Shown here: positions 8,675-17,463 of the stretch, in pieces
How positions within the stretch are numbered: position 1 is the first letter of the stretch
Layout of the letters: each line of letters opens with the position of its first letter
Assembly (NCBI GenBank): GCA_964577825.1
Contig: CAZOBJ010000003.1
Location: 7,372 to 71,371, forward strand
DNA length: 64,000 nucleotides
Direction: 5' to 3'
From: CAZOBJ01 sp964577825
Lineage (GTDB): Bacteria; Planctomycetota; SZUA-567; JAFGNG01
The notes under the pieces: generated by a model
Told to the model about the DNA's origin: nothing
Database searches by the model: none
What the model saw: only the letters and a program-made list of their open reading frames with translations
Made by a program: the position numbers and the translations under genes

Positions 8675-10695
8675 GGCGCCTTGTCGGACCGGGGCGCGGT
8701 CGTCTTGCTCAAGGATTGCAGCAGCTTGGCAAGCGGCCCGGGCTCGTCTTCCTCGGCGAGGGGCTTCCTCTGGAATGCAAACTCGTCCTTGGCCTCGGCC
8801 CACCAGGCCTCCCAGGCCTTGCGGTCCTTGCCGTAGTCCTGCCCGGTCAGGGCCTCCAGGGCCTCGACCGCCGGACGCACGTGGGCGAGCGGCGCGGCGG
8901 CGTCCTCGTCGCTCACGCCCGCGGCGAGCGGACGGTTGTCCGCGAAGGGCGTCCGGTCCACCTCGCGGATAAGCGCGGGCACGAATGCCCGATCCCCAAC
9001 CATGCGCATCAGGTAGACGACTCGTAGGCGGGCCTGTTCGCGCATCGCGTTGAACAGGTTCTGAAACAGCCGGTCGCGAACCGCCTCCCCGCGCGGATGC
9101 GCGGTCACGGCCTCGGCCAGGGCCAGAAAGTGCGCACGGCTGCGCTCATACGGGACCCGGTCCACGAGCGCATGCGCCGCCTTCGGGTCCGCGATGCCGC
9201 CCAGTGCGGCGATGGCCACCGCGCGCAATTCGGGCACCATGCTGTGCAGCGCCCGGGTGAGCGGCCCCACCGCGCCCGAACCCAGCTGAGCAAGCTGCCG
9301 GGCGTGTGCACCCAGGTCGCGACCGGACGGGCGCTGCTCGATGCGGTCGATCAGCGCAAAGGCCGCCTGTTCCGCGGCGCGCAGGCGCGCGAGCTCCTGG
9401 TCCTCGGCGAGCTTCCTCTCTGCCTCGTCCTCCGGCATCCAGGTACCGCCGTACCGGCGGTATCCTTGCTCGCGCATGTATTCCTCGCGCGGCAGCCATT
9501 CGCCCTCGTGACGCACGTATCCCGCGGCGCGGCGCGCCTCTTCGTGGTCGGGCTCCAGGGCGAAGACCCGCGCGAAGTGCTCGTCCGCGCGGTCCGGCAG
9601 GTCGTGGGCCTTGCACCACAGGGCCAACATGAACTGCGCCTGCACGTCGTCGGCGGCCGCGGCCGCGCGGCGCTCCGCATATTCCTCTTCCGGAGCGGGG
9701 CGCTCTTCCCAGTGCTCCACGCGTGCCTCGGGGACGACCACGGTGCCTGTGCGCGTCTTGATGCGGTACCCCGCGGCCACGCGCTCGACCGGGCCCTCCA
9801 GGGTCTCCCCGTCCACCAGGTACAGGACGTCCGCCGGAGCCAACGCGCCCGAGAGCAGGACGAGCGCCAGTACGCCTAGCTGCGCGGCGCGGCGCACCCG
9901 GGCCCAGTCCAGCCGCCAGCCGGCGCCGCAAAGCACCGTACGCCCCTGTGCGTTGCGCAGGCGCAAGGCGCCTTGTCCGTCCAAGCCGAGAACGCGCCCC
10001 CGCATGCGCTGTCCGCTCGGATGTTGCGCGCACACATCCTCCCCCCGCCGGGCCAGCCGCGCCTCGACCTGGGTGCGCAATGCCTGCACATCGGTGCAAG
10101 CCAAGTCCAGGCCGTCGCTTAGCGCTCGGGCCACCGCGCCCGCCACGCACGAGAGCGGCCAGGATCGACCGGTGTGCAGCCGAACGCTCGTGGCCTCCTC
10201 CGCCAGGTTCGGGGGAAAGTCTGCGGCGTCCATGTTGAGGTTCAGCCCGATCCCGACGATCGTATTCGGCGCTCCGGCAGGCGCAGGCCAGCGCTCGGCC
10301 AGCACGCCGCCCACCTTGGCGCCGCCCAGGAGCAGATCGTTGGGCCACTTGATCCGCGCGGCCGCGCCGGTCGCCTGCTCCAGGCCGCGCGCCACGGCCC
10401 ACGCGCCCGCGAATCCGACCCACGCGGCTGCTTCGTCCGTCGTACGCACCAAGGCGCTCAGGTACAGCCCGCCCCGTGGCGAGTGCCAGGTCCGTCCCTG
10501 CGTGCCCCGTCCCGCTTGCTGGCGCAGGGCCACGCGCAGCGCCGGCGCACGAGCGCCCTGCGCGGAGGCGGCGCGCAAGTCCTCGTTCGTAGAGTCCGTC
10601 TCCTCGACCACGGTGACCGACCGCCACAAGCCGCGCGCATCCCCAGCGCGGATCGCCCGCTCGATCTGGTCCAAGTGTCCGATGCGCTCATTCAC
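8662..10695 (-). CDS. Biotin-protein ligase read in one frame with a secreted or anchored helical-repeat domain
   Basis: A 677-codon frame with two unrelated halves. Residues 1-266 are a BirA/BPL catalytic domain without the DNA-binding HTH: GRGTQGRTW, KWPNDLLLGGAKVGGVLAE and GIGLNLN, then a C-terminal SH3-like cap ending GAGWRLDWARV. The enzyme attaches biotin to acetyl-CoA carboxylase. Residues 267-290 form a hydrophobic stretch (LGVLALVLLSGALA) that looks like a signal peptide. A domain of about 385 residues follows with YLVDGETLEGPVERV, TPR/HEAT-like helices and repeated W/Y-rich segments. A GTG at 9897 exactly precedes the hydrophobic stretch and could start a separate exported protein (RRAAQLG), which would make birA lack its own stop codon. 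No clear SD precedes that GTG. The start used at 10695 is also GTG. Confidence 0.75.
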   Translation of the reverse strand: MNERIGHLDQIERAIRAGDARGLWRSVTVVEETDSTNEDLRAASAQGARAPALRVALRQQAGRGTQGRTWHSPRGGLYLSALVRTTDEAAAWVGFAGAWAVARGLEQATGAAARIKWPNDLLLGGAKVGGVLAERWPAPAGAPNTIVGIGLNLNMDAADFPPNLAEEATSVRLHTGRSWPLSCVAGAVARALSDGLDLACTDVQALRTQVEARLARRGEDVCAQHPSGQRMRGRVLGLDGQGALRLRNAQGRTVLCGAGWRLDWARVRRAAQLGVLALVLLSGALAPADVLYLVDGETLEGPVERVAAGYRIKTRTGTVVVPEARVEHWEERPAPEEEYAERRAAAAADDVQAQFMLALWCKAHDLPDRADEHFARVFALEPDHEEARRAAGYVRHEGEWLPREEYMREQGYRRYGGTWMPEDEAERKLAEDQELARLRAAEQAAFALIDRIEQRPSGRDLGAHARQLAQLGSGAVGPLTRALHSMVPELRAVAIAALGGIADPKAAHALVDRVPYERSRAHFLALAEAVTAHPRGEAVRDRLFQNLFNAMREQARLRVVYLMRMVGDRAFVPALIREVDRTPFADNRPLAAGVSDEDAAAPLAHVRPAVEALEALTGQDYGKDRKAWEAWWAEAKDEFAFQRKPLAEEDEPGPLAKLLQSLSKTTAPRSDKAPQRP

Positions 10696-11077
10696 GACAA
10701 GGGCTCTCGCTCATGCAAGCCGTGTTCGTCGCATGCACGTAGACCGCTCCTGGCGGCTCCGCTTCCCGGAGGCGCCGCGCGTCCGGCTGCCCACTTTGGT
10801 GCGTGCATCGATTGTACGCGCGCATGCGCTCGGCCCACCGAAAAATCCGAGAAAAGGTCCCCGGATTCTTGCAACGCCTATGCGGGTTTCGTAGAGTAGT
10901 ATGAGAGAAGAGCCAAGTAGTGTCACTATTCATGGGGGAAGAGTGAAGCGCAGACCCCACATCCTGTGTGTGCCGCGCACAAGGTCTACTTCAGCGTCGT
11001 GGGATGAATGACGACATTGTATAGAGGCCCGAGGCGATAGCACGAGGGGAATCCCGGGCCCGGCGGGGAGGAGCATC
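10696..11077. other. Intergenic region with a plus-strand promoter and a long leader
   Basis: No convincing gene. It is less GC-rich than its surroundings. It holds the promoter at 10869-10897, a small palindrome TAGTGTCACTA at 10918-10928 just after the predicted transcription start, and a leader of about 170 bases before the NrdD-like gene. A 36-codon frame beginning at 10901 exists but lacks an SD. I recognise no riboswitch class. Confidence 0.5.
10869..10897 (+). promoter_or_regulatory. Putative promoter of the glycyl-radical-domain gene
   Basis: TTGCAA (10869-10874), a 17-base spacer, TAGAGT (10892-10897). It predicts a start site near 10904. Confidence 0.5.
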
Positions 11078-11410
11078 ATGGAAATCAACGCCTTCTACGA
11101 AGCAATCGAGAAGCACCCGGAGTTGCGCGGTGTGTCCATCGGCGCGAATGACGCGCAGGAGGGAGGCCAGTTCGCCGTCGAACACATCACGTCCAAGCTC
11201 TCAACCGTGGTGCCCTGCGCAGCGGTCGAGTCGGCCGATTGGCCGGTGCTGGAAGAGATCCTCACCGGCCAGCGCGAGCCGGAAGTCCTGCATCATATCA
11301 CGCGCGTTGTCGGATACTACTCGCGTGTGGAGAACTGGAACAAGTCCAAGCTGGGCGAGCTGAACGATCGCCGCAAAGGAAGGTACGCCTTCGCTGAAGC
11401 ACAGTCCTGA
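11078..11410 (+). CDS. Stand-alone NrdD C-terminal-like glycyl radical domain protein
   Basis: 110-residue soluble protein. Its C-terminal third, EVLHHITRVVGYYSRVE and then NWNKSKLGELNDRRKG, matches the extreme C-terminus of class III (anaerobic) ribonucleotide reductases. There RVxGYxS carries the glycyl radical (Gly79 here) and a WNKGK-like segment follows. The catalytic barrel and the zinc-binding Cys motif are absent; only one Cys (Cys47) is present. The protein therefore cannot be an RNR alone. By analogy with GrcA/YfiD, which replaces a damaged glycyl radical domain of pyruvate formate-lyase, it could be a spare-part or regulatory radical domain. That is inference. The ATG follows CGGGGAGGAG. 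It has its own promoter and a long leader. Small NRDD-family proteins are known in databases, usually without a tested function. Confidence 0.75.
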   Translation: MEINAFYEAIEKHPELRGVSIGANDAQEGGQFAVEHITSKLSTVVPCAAVESADWPVLEEILTGQREPEVLHHITRVVGYYSRVENWNKSKLGELNDRRKGRYAFAEAQS

Positions 11411-11496
11411 TTGATGACGGGTGGCGCGCGCCCTTCACGGGGAGGGGCGGCGCATTGTGTCGGTGGGAGTCACCTCTTGTGAAGAAAGGGGGGGAC

Positions 11497-11766
11497 ATGG
11501 CTAAGAAGAAGAAGGCCGCCAAGAAGACGGCTACCAAGCGGAAGGGGACCAAGAAGAAGACCACCCGCAAGAAGGCCGCGAAGAAGACCACCAAGAGGAA
11601 GGCCAAGAAGACTACGCGCAAGAAGAAGGCCAAGAAGACCACCAAGCGCAAGCCCGCAAAGAAGAAGGCCAAGAAGACCACCCGGAAGAAGACCACCAAG
11701 CGCAAGCCCGCAAAGAGGACGGCCAGGAAGAAGACCACCCGCAAGAAGAGCACGAGAAGGCGCTAA
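11497..11766 (+). CDS. Lysine-rich histone H1-like DNA-binding protein
   Basis: 89 residues composed almost wholly of Lys, Arg, Thr, Ala and Pro in short repeats of KKTTKRK / KPAKKKAKK type, ending in RRR. There is no globular domain. This is the composition of eukaryotic H1 tails and bacterial HctB/AlgP/KH1-like nucleoid proteins, so it likely coats DNA non-specifically by charge. The ATG follows a strong AAAGGGGGGG. A good intrinsic terminator lies about 105 bases downstream, supporting a monocistronic, probably well-expressed transcript. The repeats make the length prone to slippage and assembly error. Confidence 0.85.
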   Translation: MAKKKKAAKKTATKRKGTKKKTTRKKAAKKTTKRKAKKTTRKKKAKKTTKRKPAKKKAKKTTRKKTTKRKPAKRTARKKTTRKKSTRRR

Positions 11767-11872
11767 ACGCGCGACTTGCGGCCCTGCGAGTCCGTACTGC
11801 GAGTGGAGTCGCAAGAGCCGCCCGTGGACTCCCACCCGCCTGAGCGTCCGGCAAGTTCGGATGCAGAAGAGA

Positions 11873-11899
11873 CCCCTGCGAACGCAGGGGTTTCTTCTT
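11873..11899 (+). terminator. Intrinsic terminator after the histone-like gene
   Basis: Stem CCCCTGC / GCAGGGG (11873-11879 and 11884-11890) with a 4-base loop, followed by TTTCTTCTT. It ends 20 bases before the valS promoter. Confidence 0.88.
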
Positions 11900-11919
11900 G
11901 AAGGCCCCGCACTTCCCCC

Positions 11920-11948
11920 TTGGCGCAACCGGGCCCATCGCGTATACT
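11920..11948 (+). promoter_or_regulatory. Sigma70-type promoter of valS
   Basis: TTGGCG (11920-11925), 17 bases, TATACT (11943-11948). It predicts a leader of about 75 bases. No T-box motif is visible in it. Confidence 0.75.
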
Positions 11949-12027
11949 CTTGCGCTCCGTGCGGCGGCGCCCGCGCCTTCGTATGAGACGCAAAACGCGA
12001 CGGATTCGTGAGAGGACAAGCGGCACG

Positions 12028-14736
12028 ATGAGCCAGAATCCCGACCTCGTTAAGTCCCTGCCCAGACAGTACGACCCGGCGGCCGTGGAGGACCGCTGGT
12101 ACGCCTATTGGGAGGAAAACCGCCTCTTCCACGCCGAGCCGAACACCGGACGCAAGCCCTTCACCATTGTCATCCCCCCGCCCAACATCACCGGCATCCT
12201 GCACATGGGCCATGCCCTGAACAACACCTTACAGGACGTCCTCATTCGGTTCCGGCGCATGCAGGGGCGCGAGGCCCTGTGGCTGCCGGGCACGGATCAC
12301 GCGGGCATCGCCACGCAGAACGTGGTCGAGAAGGACCTGGTGCGCCAGGATCTGCATCGCGAGGACCTCGGCCGAGACAAGTTCCTGGAGCGGGTATGGG
12401 CCTGGAAGGAGCAGTACGGCGGCACGATCGTGCGCCAGCTGCGAAAGCTGGGCAGCTCCTGCGACTGGGAGCGTGAGCGATTCACCATGGACGAGGGGCT
12501 CAGCCGCGCCGTGCGCGAGGTCTTCGTGCGCCTGTACGAGGACGAGCTCATTTACCGCGGGCGGCGCCTGATCAACTGGTGCCCGCGCTGCCACTCGGCC
12601 CTGTCCGACGACGAGGTCGAGCACGAGGAGACCGAGGGGCATCTGTGGCACGTGCGCTACCCGGTCAAGGGACGGCGCCAGAGCCTGGTCGTGGCCACCA
12701 CCCGGCCCGAGACCATGCTCGGCGACACGGCCGTGGCCGTGCACCCCGAGGACGACCGCTACCGCAAGCTCGTGGGCGCCACCGCGGTGCTGCCCATCAT
12801 GAACCGCGAGATCCCCGTGATTGCCGACGGGATCGTGGACCCGGCCTTCGGCACCGGCGCGGTCAAGGTCACCCCGGCCCACGACCCCAACGACTACGAG
12901 GTGGGCCTGCGCCACGGACTGGAGGAGATCACGGTCATCGGCTCGGACGGAACCATGACCGAGGCCGCGGGCAAGTACGCGGGCCTGGATCGATTCCGGT
13001 GCCGTGAGCTCTTGGTCAGCGAGCTCGAGGACCTGAACCTGCTCGAAAGCGTGGAAGACCATACCCACGCGGTCGGCCACTGCTACCGGTGCCACCACGT
13101 GGTGGAGCCGTACCTGACCGAGCAGTGGTTCGTGCGCATGAAGCCCCTGGCCGAGCGTGCGATCCGCGCCCAACGGCGCGGGCACGTGGCCTTCCACCCG
13201 GCCCGGTGGGAGAAGGTCTACCTCGCGTGGCTGGAGAACGTGCGCGACTGGTGCATCTCGCGGCAAATCTGGTGGGGCCACCGGTTGCCCGTGTGGTACT
13301 GCGAGGACTGCGGCGCCATCACCGTGGCCCGCGAGGACCCCGAGGCCTGCGGCAAGTGCGGCGGCAAGCACCTCCGGCAGGACGAAGACGTGCTCGACAC
13401 CTGGTTCAGCTCGGCCTTGTGGCCCTTCTCTACGCTGGGCTGGCCGGAGGACACTCCGCAGCTCGAGACCTTCTACCCCACCGACGTCCTGGTCACCGAC
13501 CGGGGCATCATCTACTTCTGGGTCGCGCGCATGGTCATGATGGGCCTGTACTTCATGGAGGTCGCGCCCTTCTCGGACGTGTACGTGCACGGCACGATCC
13601 TCGACGATCAGGGCCGCAAGATGAGCAAGTCCCTGGGCAACGGGATCGACCCCTTGCAGATGATCGACCAGTACGGCGCGGACGCCGTGCGGTTCACCCT
13701 GGCGGCGCTGACCACCGAAGGCCAGGACATTCGCCTGTCCCCGACCCGGTTTGAAATGGGCCGCAACTTCATCAACAAGCTGTGGAACGCCAGCCGTTTC
13801 GTACTCATCAGCCTGGCGCAGACCCCCGGCGGCGAGGCCCCGGTCCCGGACGAGGCCCTCGCGTTCGAAGACCGGTGGATCCTCTCGCGCCTGTCCGCGG
13901 CCGTGGAGGCGACCACCGCCTCCCTCGAGGAGCTCAAGTACAGCGACCTGGCGGTCGGCTTGCGCGAGTTCACCTGGCACGAGGCCTGCGACTGGTACCT
14001 GGAGATCGTCAAGCCCAGGCTGCGCGCGGGCGGCGAGGACGCCCGCGTGGCCAGCCGCGTGCTCGCCCAGGTGCTCGACGCCATGTTGCGCCTCTTGCAT
14101 CCGGTCGCCCCGTTCGTGAGCGAGGAGATCTGGCACCTGCTCGGCGAGGTGGCGCCCAAGCGCGGCCTCGCAAAGGCGCAGCCCGCCGCCCGGGACCTCG
14201 TGCGCGCCCCGTGGCCCACGCCGGCCCCGGAACACCGCGACACAGCCGTGGAGGCCGAGATGGCCTTGGTCCAGGACGTGATCCGCGCGGTGCGCAACGT
14301 GCGCAGCAAGTTCCGCATCCCGCCCAAGGCTACGGTGGACACCATCGTCAGCGCCCAGGACCCGTCCGCGCGCCGGACCCTGTCCGGCCATGAGCGGCTC
14401 CTGTGCGAGCTGGCTGGCGCCAAGGAGGTCACCCTCGGCGTGGGCGTCGAACGGCCCGAAGGGGCCGCCAGCGAGGTCATGGGCCGGCTCCAGGTCTATG
14501 TGCCCCTGTCCGGCCTGATGGACGTGGACCTGGAGCGGCGCCGCCTGGAAAAGGAACGCGGCAAGAAGACCGAGTTCCTTCAGAAGAGCGCGAACAAGCT
14601 GCGCAACGAGCAGTTCCTCACCAAGGCGAAGCCCGAGGTCGTGGCCCGGGAGCGCGAGCGCAAGGCCGACCTGGAAGAGCAAATCGGCAAGCTCGACGAG
14701 TTGCTCGCAAGCCTGGCCTCCGGGGCGGAATCCTAG
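12028..14736 (+). CDS. valS: Valyl-tRNA synthetase
   Basis: 902-residue class I aminoacyl-tRNA synthetase that charges tRNA-Val. The HIGH box is HMGH at residues 59-62 (ITGILHMGHALN). The KMSKS loop begins at Lys531 (RKMSKSLGNGIDP). The CP1 editing domain lies between (TTRPETMLGDTAVAV). An anticodon-binding domain (about 640-780) and a C-terminal coiled coil (LEKERGKKTEFLQKSANKL) complete the standard bacterial layout, and the WLPGTDHAGIATQ block is specific to ValRS. The start was chosen at ATG 12028 behind AGAGGA; the frame upstream runs back into the promoter and is not coding. Length is normal for the family. Confidence 0.97.
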   Translation: MSQNPDLVKSLPRQYDPAAVEDRWYAYWEENRLFHAEPNTGRKPFTIVIPPPNITGILHMGHALNNTLQDVLIRFRRMQGREALWLPGTDHAGIATQNVVEKDLVRQDLHREDLGRDKFLERVWAWKEQYGGTIVRQLRKLGSSCDWERERFTMDEGLSRAVREVFVRLYEDELIYRGRRLINWCPRCHSALSDDEVEHEETEGHLWHVRYPVKGRRQSLVVATTRPETMLGDTAVAVHPEDDRYRKLVGATAVLPIMNREIPVIADGIVDPAFGTGAVKVTPAHDPNDYEVGLRHGLEEITVIGSDGTMTEAAGKYAGLDRFRCRELLVSELEDLNLLESVEDHTHAVGHCYRCHHVVEPYLTEQWFVRMKPLAERAIRAQRRGHVAFHPARWEKVYLAWLENVRDWCISRQIWWGHRLPVWYCEDCGAITVAREDPEACGKCGGKHLRQDEDVLDTWFSSALWPFSTLGWPEDTPQLETFYPTDVLVTDRGIIYFWVARMVMMGLYFMEVAPFSDVYVHGTILDDQGRKMSKSLGNGIDPLQMIDQYGADAVRFTLAALTTEGQDIRLSPTRFEMGRNFINKLWNASRFVLISLAQTPGGEAPVPDEALAFEDRWILSRLSAAVEATTASLEELKYSDLAVGLREFTWHEACDWYLEIVKPRLRAGGEDARVASRVLAQVLDAMLRLLHPVAPFVSEEIWHLLGEVAPKRGLAKAQPAARDLVRAPWPTPAPEHRDTAVEAEMALVQDVIRAVRNVRSKFRIPPKATVDTIVSAQDPSARRTLSGHERLLCELAGAKEVTLGVGVERPEGAASEVMGRLQVYVPLSGLMDVDLERRRLEKERGKKTEFLQKSANKLRNEQFLTKAKPEVVARERERKADLEEQIGKLDELLASLASGAES

Positions 14737-14822
14737 TCCCGTATCGAACGACGATCGGCCGCTCCCTGTGGCGCGGTCGAGGTCGTCTGACCAGCATGTT
14801 GCCAAGACCGGGAGATGCAGCC

Positions 14823-15833
14823 ATGGCGAAGATTCGCACCGTGCACATCGGGCTGGGGCCCGTGGGACAGAAGACCGTGCGCTACGCCCTCGAACGCGAC
14901 GGAATCGAGGTCGTCGGGGCCGTGGACACCGATCCGGCCAAGGCGGGCATGGACCTCGGCCGCCTGTGCGGACTGCGCCGCGATCTGGGCGTCGCGGTCC
15001 ACGACAGCCTGTCCGGCGTGGCCCGAGGCGCCAAGCCGCATGTGGCGGTGCTCACCACGGTCTCGGACATGGAGCGCATCGCACCCCAGATCGAGGGGGT
15101 CCTGGCCCAGGGCCTGCCGGTCGTCTCGACCTGCGAAGAGCTCTCCTACCCCTGGGAGGCCTCTCCGCGGCTCGCGCGCCGCCTGGACCGCGCGGCCAAG
15201 GCCGCGGGCGTGGCCGTGCTGGGCACGGGCGTGAACCCCGGGTTCCTGATGGACCTCTTGCCGATTTGCCTGACCGCGGTCTGCCAGAAGATCACGCGCG
15301 TCACCGTCACCCGCGTGCAGGACGCATCATTCCGGCGCGGGCCCTTCCAGCGCAAGATCGGCGCGGGGCTCACTCTCGCCGAGTTCCGCCGCCGTCGAGA
15401 CGAAGGGACCCTGCGCCACGTGGGGCTGACCGAATCCATGCACATGATCGCCGCACGCATGGGCTGGGTCCTGGAGCGCACCGAAGACGCGGTCCGTCCG
15501 GTGGTGGCCAAGAAGCGCATCCGCACCAAGAGCATGACCATCTCCAAGGGCCGGGCCGCCGGGGTCCAGCAGGTGGGCCGAGGGTTCCGCAGCGGCCGCG
15601 CCGTGATCCGGCTCGTGTTCCGCGCGGCGGTGGGTGAGCCCGATCCCGCGGACACCGTGGAGATCCGCGGCGAGCCGAACCTCACTTCCACCATCCCGGG
15701 CGGGGTGAACGGCGACGTGGCTACGTGCGCGATCGCGGTCAACGCCCTGCCCCGCGTCCTGGAGGCGGCCCCGGGGCTTCGCACCATGACCGACATCCCG
15801 GTGGCGAGCTGGTTCTCGACGCCGAGCAGGTGA
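14823..15833 (+). CDS. DapB-fold NAD(P)H-dependent dehydrogenase, 2,4-diaminopentanoate dehydrogenase-like
   Basis: 336 residues. The N-terminal Rossmann domain opens IRTVHIGLGPVGQKTV with the GxGxxG-like nucleotide loop. A catalytic/oligomerisation domain follows containing GTGVNPGFLMDLLP, a motif found in the DapB-related family that includes 2,4-diaminopentanoate dehydrogenase of ornithine fermentation. True DapB is shorter (about 270) with a different substrate signature, so lysine biosynthesis is unlikely. The substrate is probably an amino acid or amine derivative. The ATG follows GGGAGATG. The D-aminoacylase gene starts 68 bases downstream, so the pair may act together in amino-acid breakdown. 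Confidence 0.8.
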   Translation: MAKIRTVHIGLGPVGQKTVRYALERDGIEVVGAVDTDPAKAGMDLGRLCGLRRDLGVAVHDSLSGVARGAKPHVAVLTTVSDMERIAPQIEGVLAQGLPVVSTCEELSYPWEASPRLARRLDRAAKAAGVAVLGTGVNPGFLMDLLPICLTAVCQKITRVTVTRVQDASFRRGPFQRKIGAGLTLAEFRRRRDEGTLRHVGLTESMHMIAARMGWVLERTEDAVRPVVAKKRIRTKSMTISKGRAAGVQQVGRGFRSGRAVIRLVFRAAVGEPDPADTVEIRGEPNLTSTIPGGVNGDVATCAIAVNALPRVLEAAPGLRTMTDIPVASWFSTPSR

Positions 15834-15901
15834 GCCTGCGCGTCGAGCCACCGAGCTGTCGACGCCGGCTCCCGACTGCGCTGAACAAGGGAGAGCGCGC
15901 C

Positions 15902-17407
15902 TTGCTTGACCTGAAGGTCGTCAACGCCGCGCTGGTGCCCGGCGACGGGTCGGAGCCCGCCCCCGGCGAGGTGGGCGTGCGAGACGGACGCATCGCGCGC
16001 GTGGCGGCGCAGATCGCCGAAGACGCGCGCACGGTCGTCGACGCCCAGGGCCACGCGCTCGCGCCCGGGTTCATCGACCTGCACACCCATGTGCACACCG
16101 GGCCGCTCGTCAATTTCCTGCGCCAGGGCGTCACTCTCGCCGTGGGCGGCAACTGCGGGCACTCGCCCCTGGACCTGGCCCAGGCCGCCCGGGAGCTCGA
16201 GCGCACCCCCACCGGGCCCAATATAGCCCTGCTCGTGGGTCACGGGTCCGTGCGCGAGGCGGTGCTCGGCTGGGCCGACCGCGCGCCCGGCGCCGCGGAG
16301 CTCGACCGCATGCAGGGCATGGTGTGCCGGGCCATGGAGAGCGGGGCCATGGGCCTGTCCACCGGGCTCGTGTACGCGCCCGCGAGCTATGCGAAAACGG
16401 ATGAGGTCATTGCGCTCGCCGCCGTGGCCGCACAGGCCGGCGGGTTCTACGCCACCCACATGCGCGACGAGTGGGACCACAGCCTGGAGGCCATCGGCGA
16501 GGCGCTCCACATCGGCGCCACTGCGGGGTTGCCCGTGCATATCAGCCACCACAAGGCCAAGGGCCGCAACAACTGGGGTCTAAGCGAACGCACCCTGGCG
16601 CGCCTGGACGCCGCCCGGCAACAGGGCCGCGACGTCACCCACGACGCGTATCCGTATACCGCGAGCCAGGCGTCCATCTTCCTCCTGTTGCCCGGCCCGG
16701 TCTGCGAGGGCGGGACCGAGGCGATCCGCGCCCGTCTGGCCGACCGAGAGGCGCGCGCGCAGGCCCGCAGCCGGCTCATCGCCGCGCTCGAGGGCAGGTA
16801 CCGCGACGACCTCTCGGACGTGGTCGTGGCCACGTGCGCGCACGATTCCGGCGTAGAGGCCCGCACCATCGCCGAGGTAACGCATGCGCGCGGCCGCGGC
16901 GGCGGCCTGGCCGATGCGGCCGAGACCGTGCTCGAGCTCGTGGCGGCCGACCCCCGGCCCGAGGCAACCTACTGCGTGTACCACAGCATGAGCGAACAGG
17001 ACGTACGCCGCATCCTGGGCCATCCGTATACGGCCGTGGCCTCGGACGGGGAAAAGGTCCCATTCGGCAAGGGCCGCCCGCACCCGCGCCACTACGGCAC
17101 GTTCCCGCGCGTCTTGGGCCTGTACTGCCGCGAGGAGAGCCTCTTCTCTCTCGGCGAGGCCGTGCGCCGCATGACCGGGCTGCCCGCCCGGCGGCTGGGC
17201 CTCACGGACCGGGGCCGGCTCGCGGAGGGCGCATGGGCCGACCTCGTGCTCTTCGATCCCCAAACCGTGCGCGACCGGGCCACGTTCGAGGACCCGCACC
17301 AGTACGCGCAGGGCTTCGACCTCGTGGTCGTCAACGGCACGGTGGTTGTGCGCGAGGACCGGCCCACCGGCGCGCTGTGCGGGCAGTTCGTGCCCCGCCC
17401 GGGCTAA
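15902..17407 (+). CDS. N-acyl-D-amino-acid deacylase (amidohydrolase family 3)
   Basis: 501-residue metal-dependent hydrolase that frees D-amino acids from N-acyl derivatives. Features in order: a beta-sandwich start (LKVVNAALVPGDG), the metal site GFIDLHTHVH (His61, His63), Cys85 in GGNCGHSPL as in D-aminoacylases with a bridging Cys, ATHMRDEWDHS, HISHHKAKG, and the C-terminal Asp region ending VVVNGTVVV. The start is TTG at 15902, preceded six bases earlier by AAGGGAGAG; no ATG fits. It follows the dehydrogenase gene on the same strand. Substrate could be peptidoglycan-derived or protein-derived D-residues. Dihydropyrimidinase-like relatives are less likely given the Cys. Confidence 0.87.
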   Translation: MLDLKVVNAALVPGDGSEPAPGEVGVRDGRIARVAAQIAEDARTVVDAQGHALAPGFIDLHTHVHTGPLVNFLRQGVTLAVGGNCGHSPLDLAQAARELERTPTGPNIALLVGHGSVREAVLGWADRAPGAAELDRMQGMVCRAMESGAMGLSTGLVYAPASYAKTDEVIALAAVAAQAGGFYATHMRDEWDHSLEAIGEALHIGATAGLPVHISHHKAKGRNNWGLSERTLARLDAARQQGRDVTHDAYPYTASQASIFLLLPGPVCEGGTEAIRARLADREARAQARSRLIAALEGRYRDDLSDVVVATCAHDSGVEARTIAEVTHARGRGGGLADAAETVLELVAADPRPEATYCVYHSMSEQDVRRILGHPYTAVASDGEKVPFGKGRPHPRHYGTFPRVLGLYCREESLFSLGEAVRRMTGLPARRLGLTDRGRLAEGAWADLVLFDPQTVRDRATFEDPHQYAQGFDLVVVNGTVVVREDRPTGALCGQFVPRPG

Positions 17408-17463
17408 TCATCATTTCCGTTTGAGCAACACCGGTTCGCGGGAACGACCGCCACGTCGGCCGG

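Noticed and set aside
10901..11011. 36-codon open frame in the leader before the NrdD-like gene
   Set aside because: No SD, and its ATG falls at the predicted transcription start, so it could not be translated from that promoter.
12229..14805. 858-codon antisense frame over valS
   Set aside because: A shadow frame of a highly conserved gene in GC-rich DNA; it has no recognisable domain.
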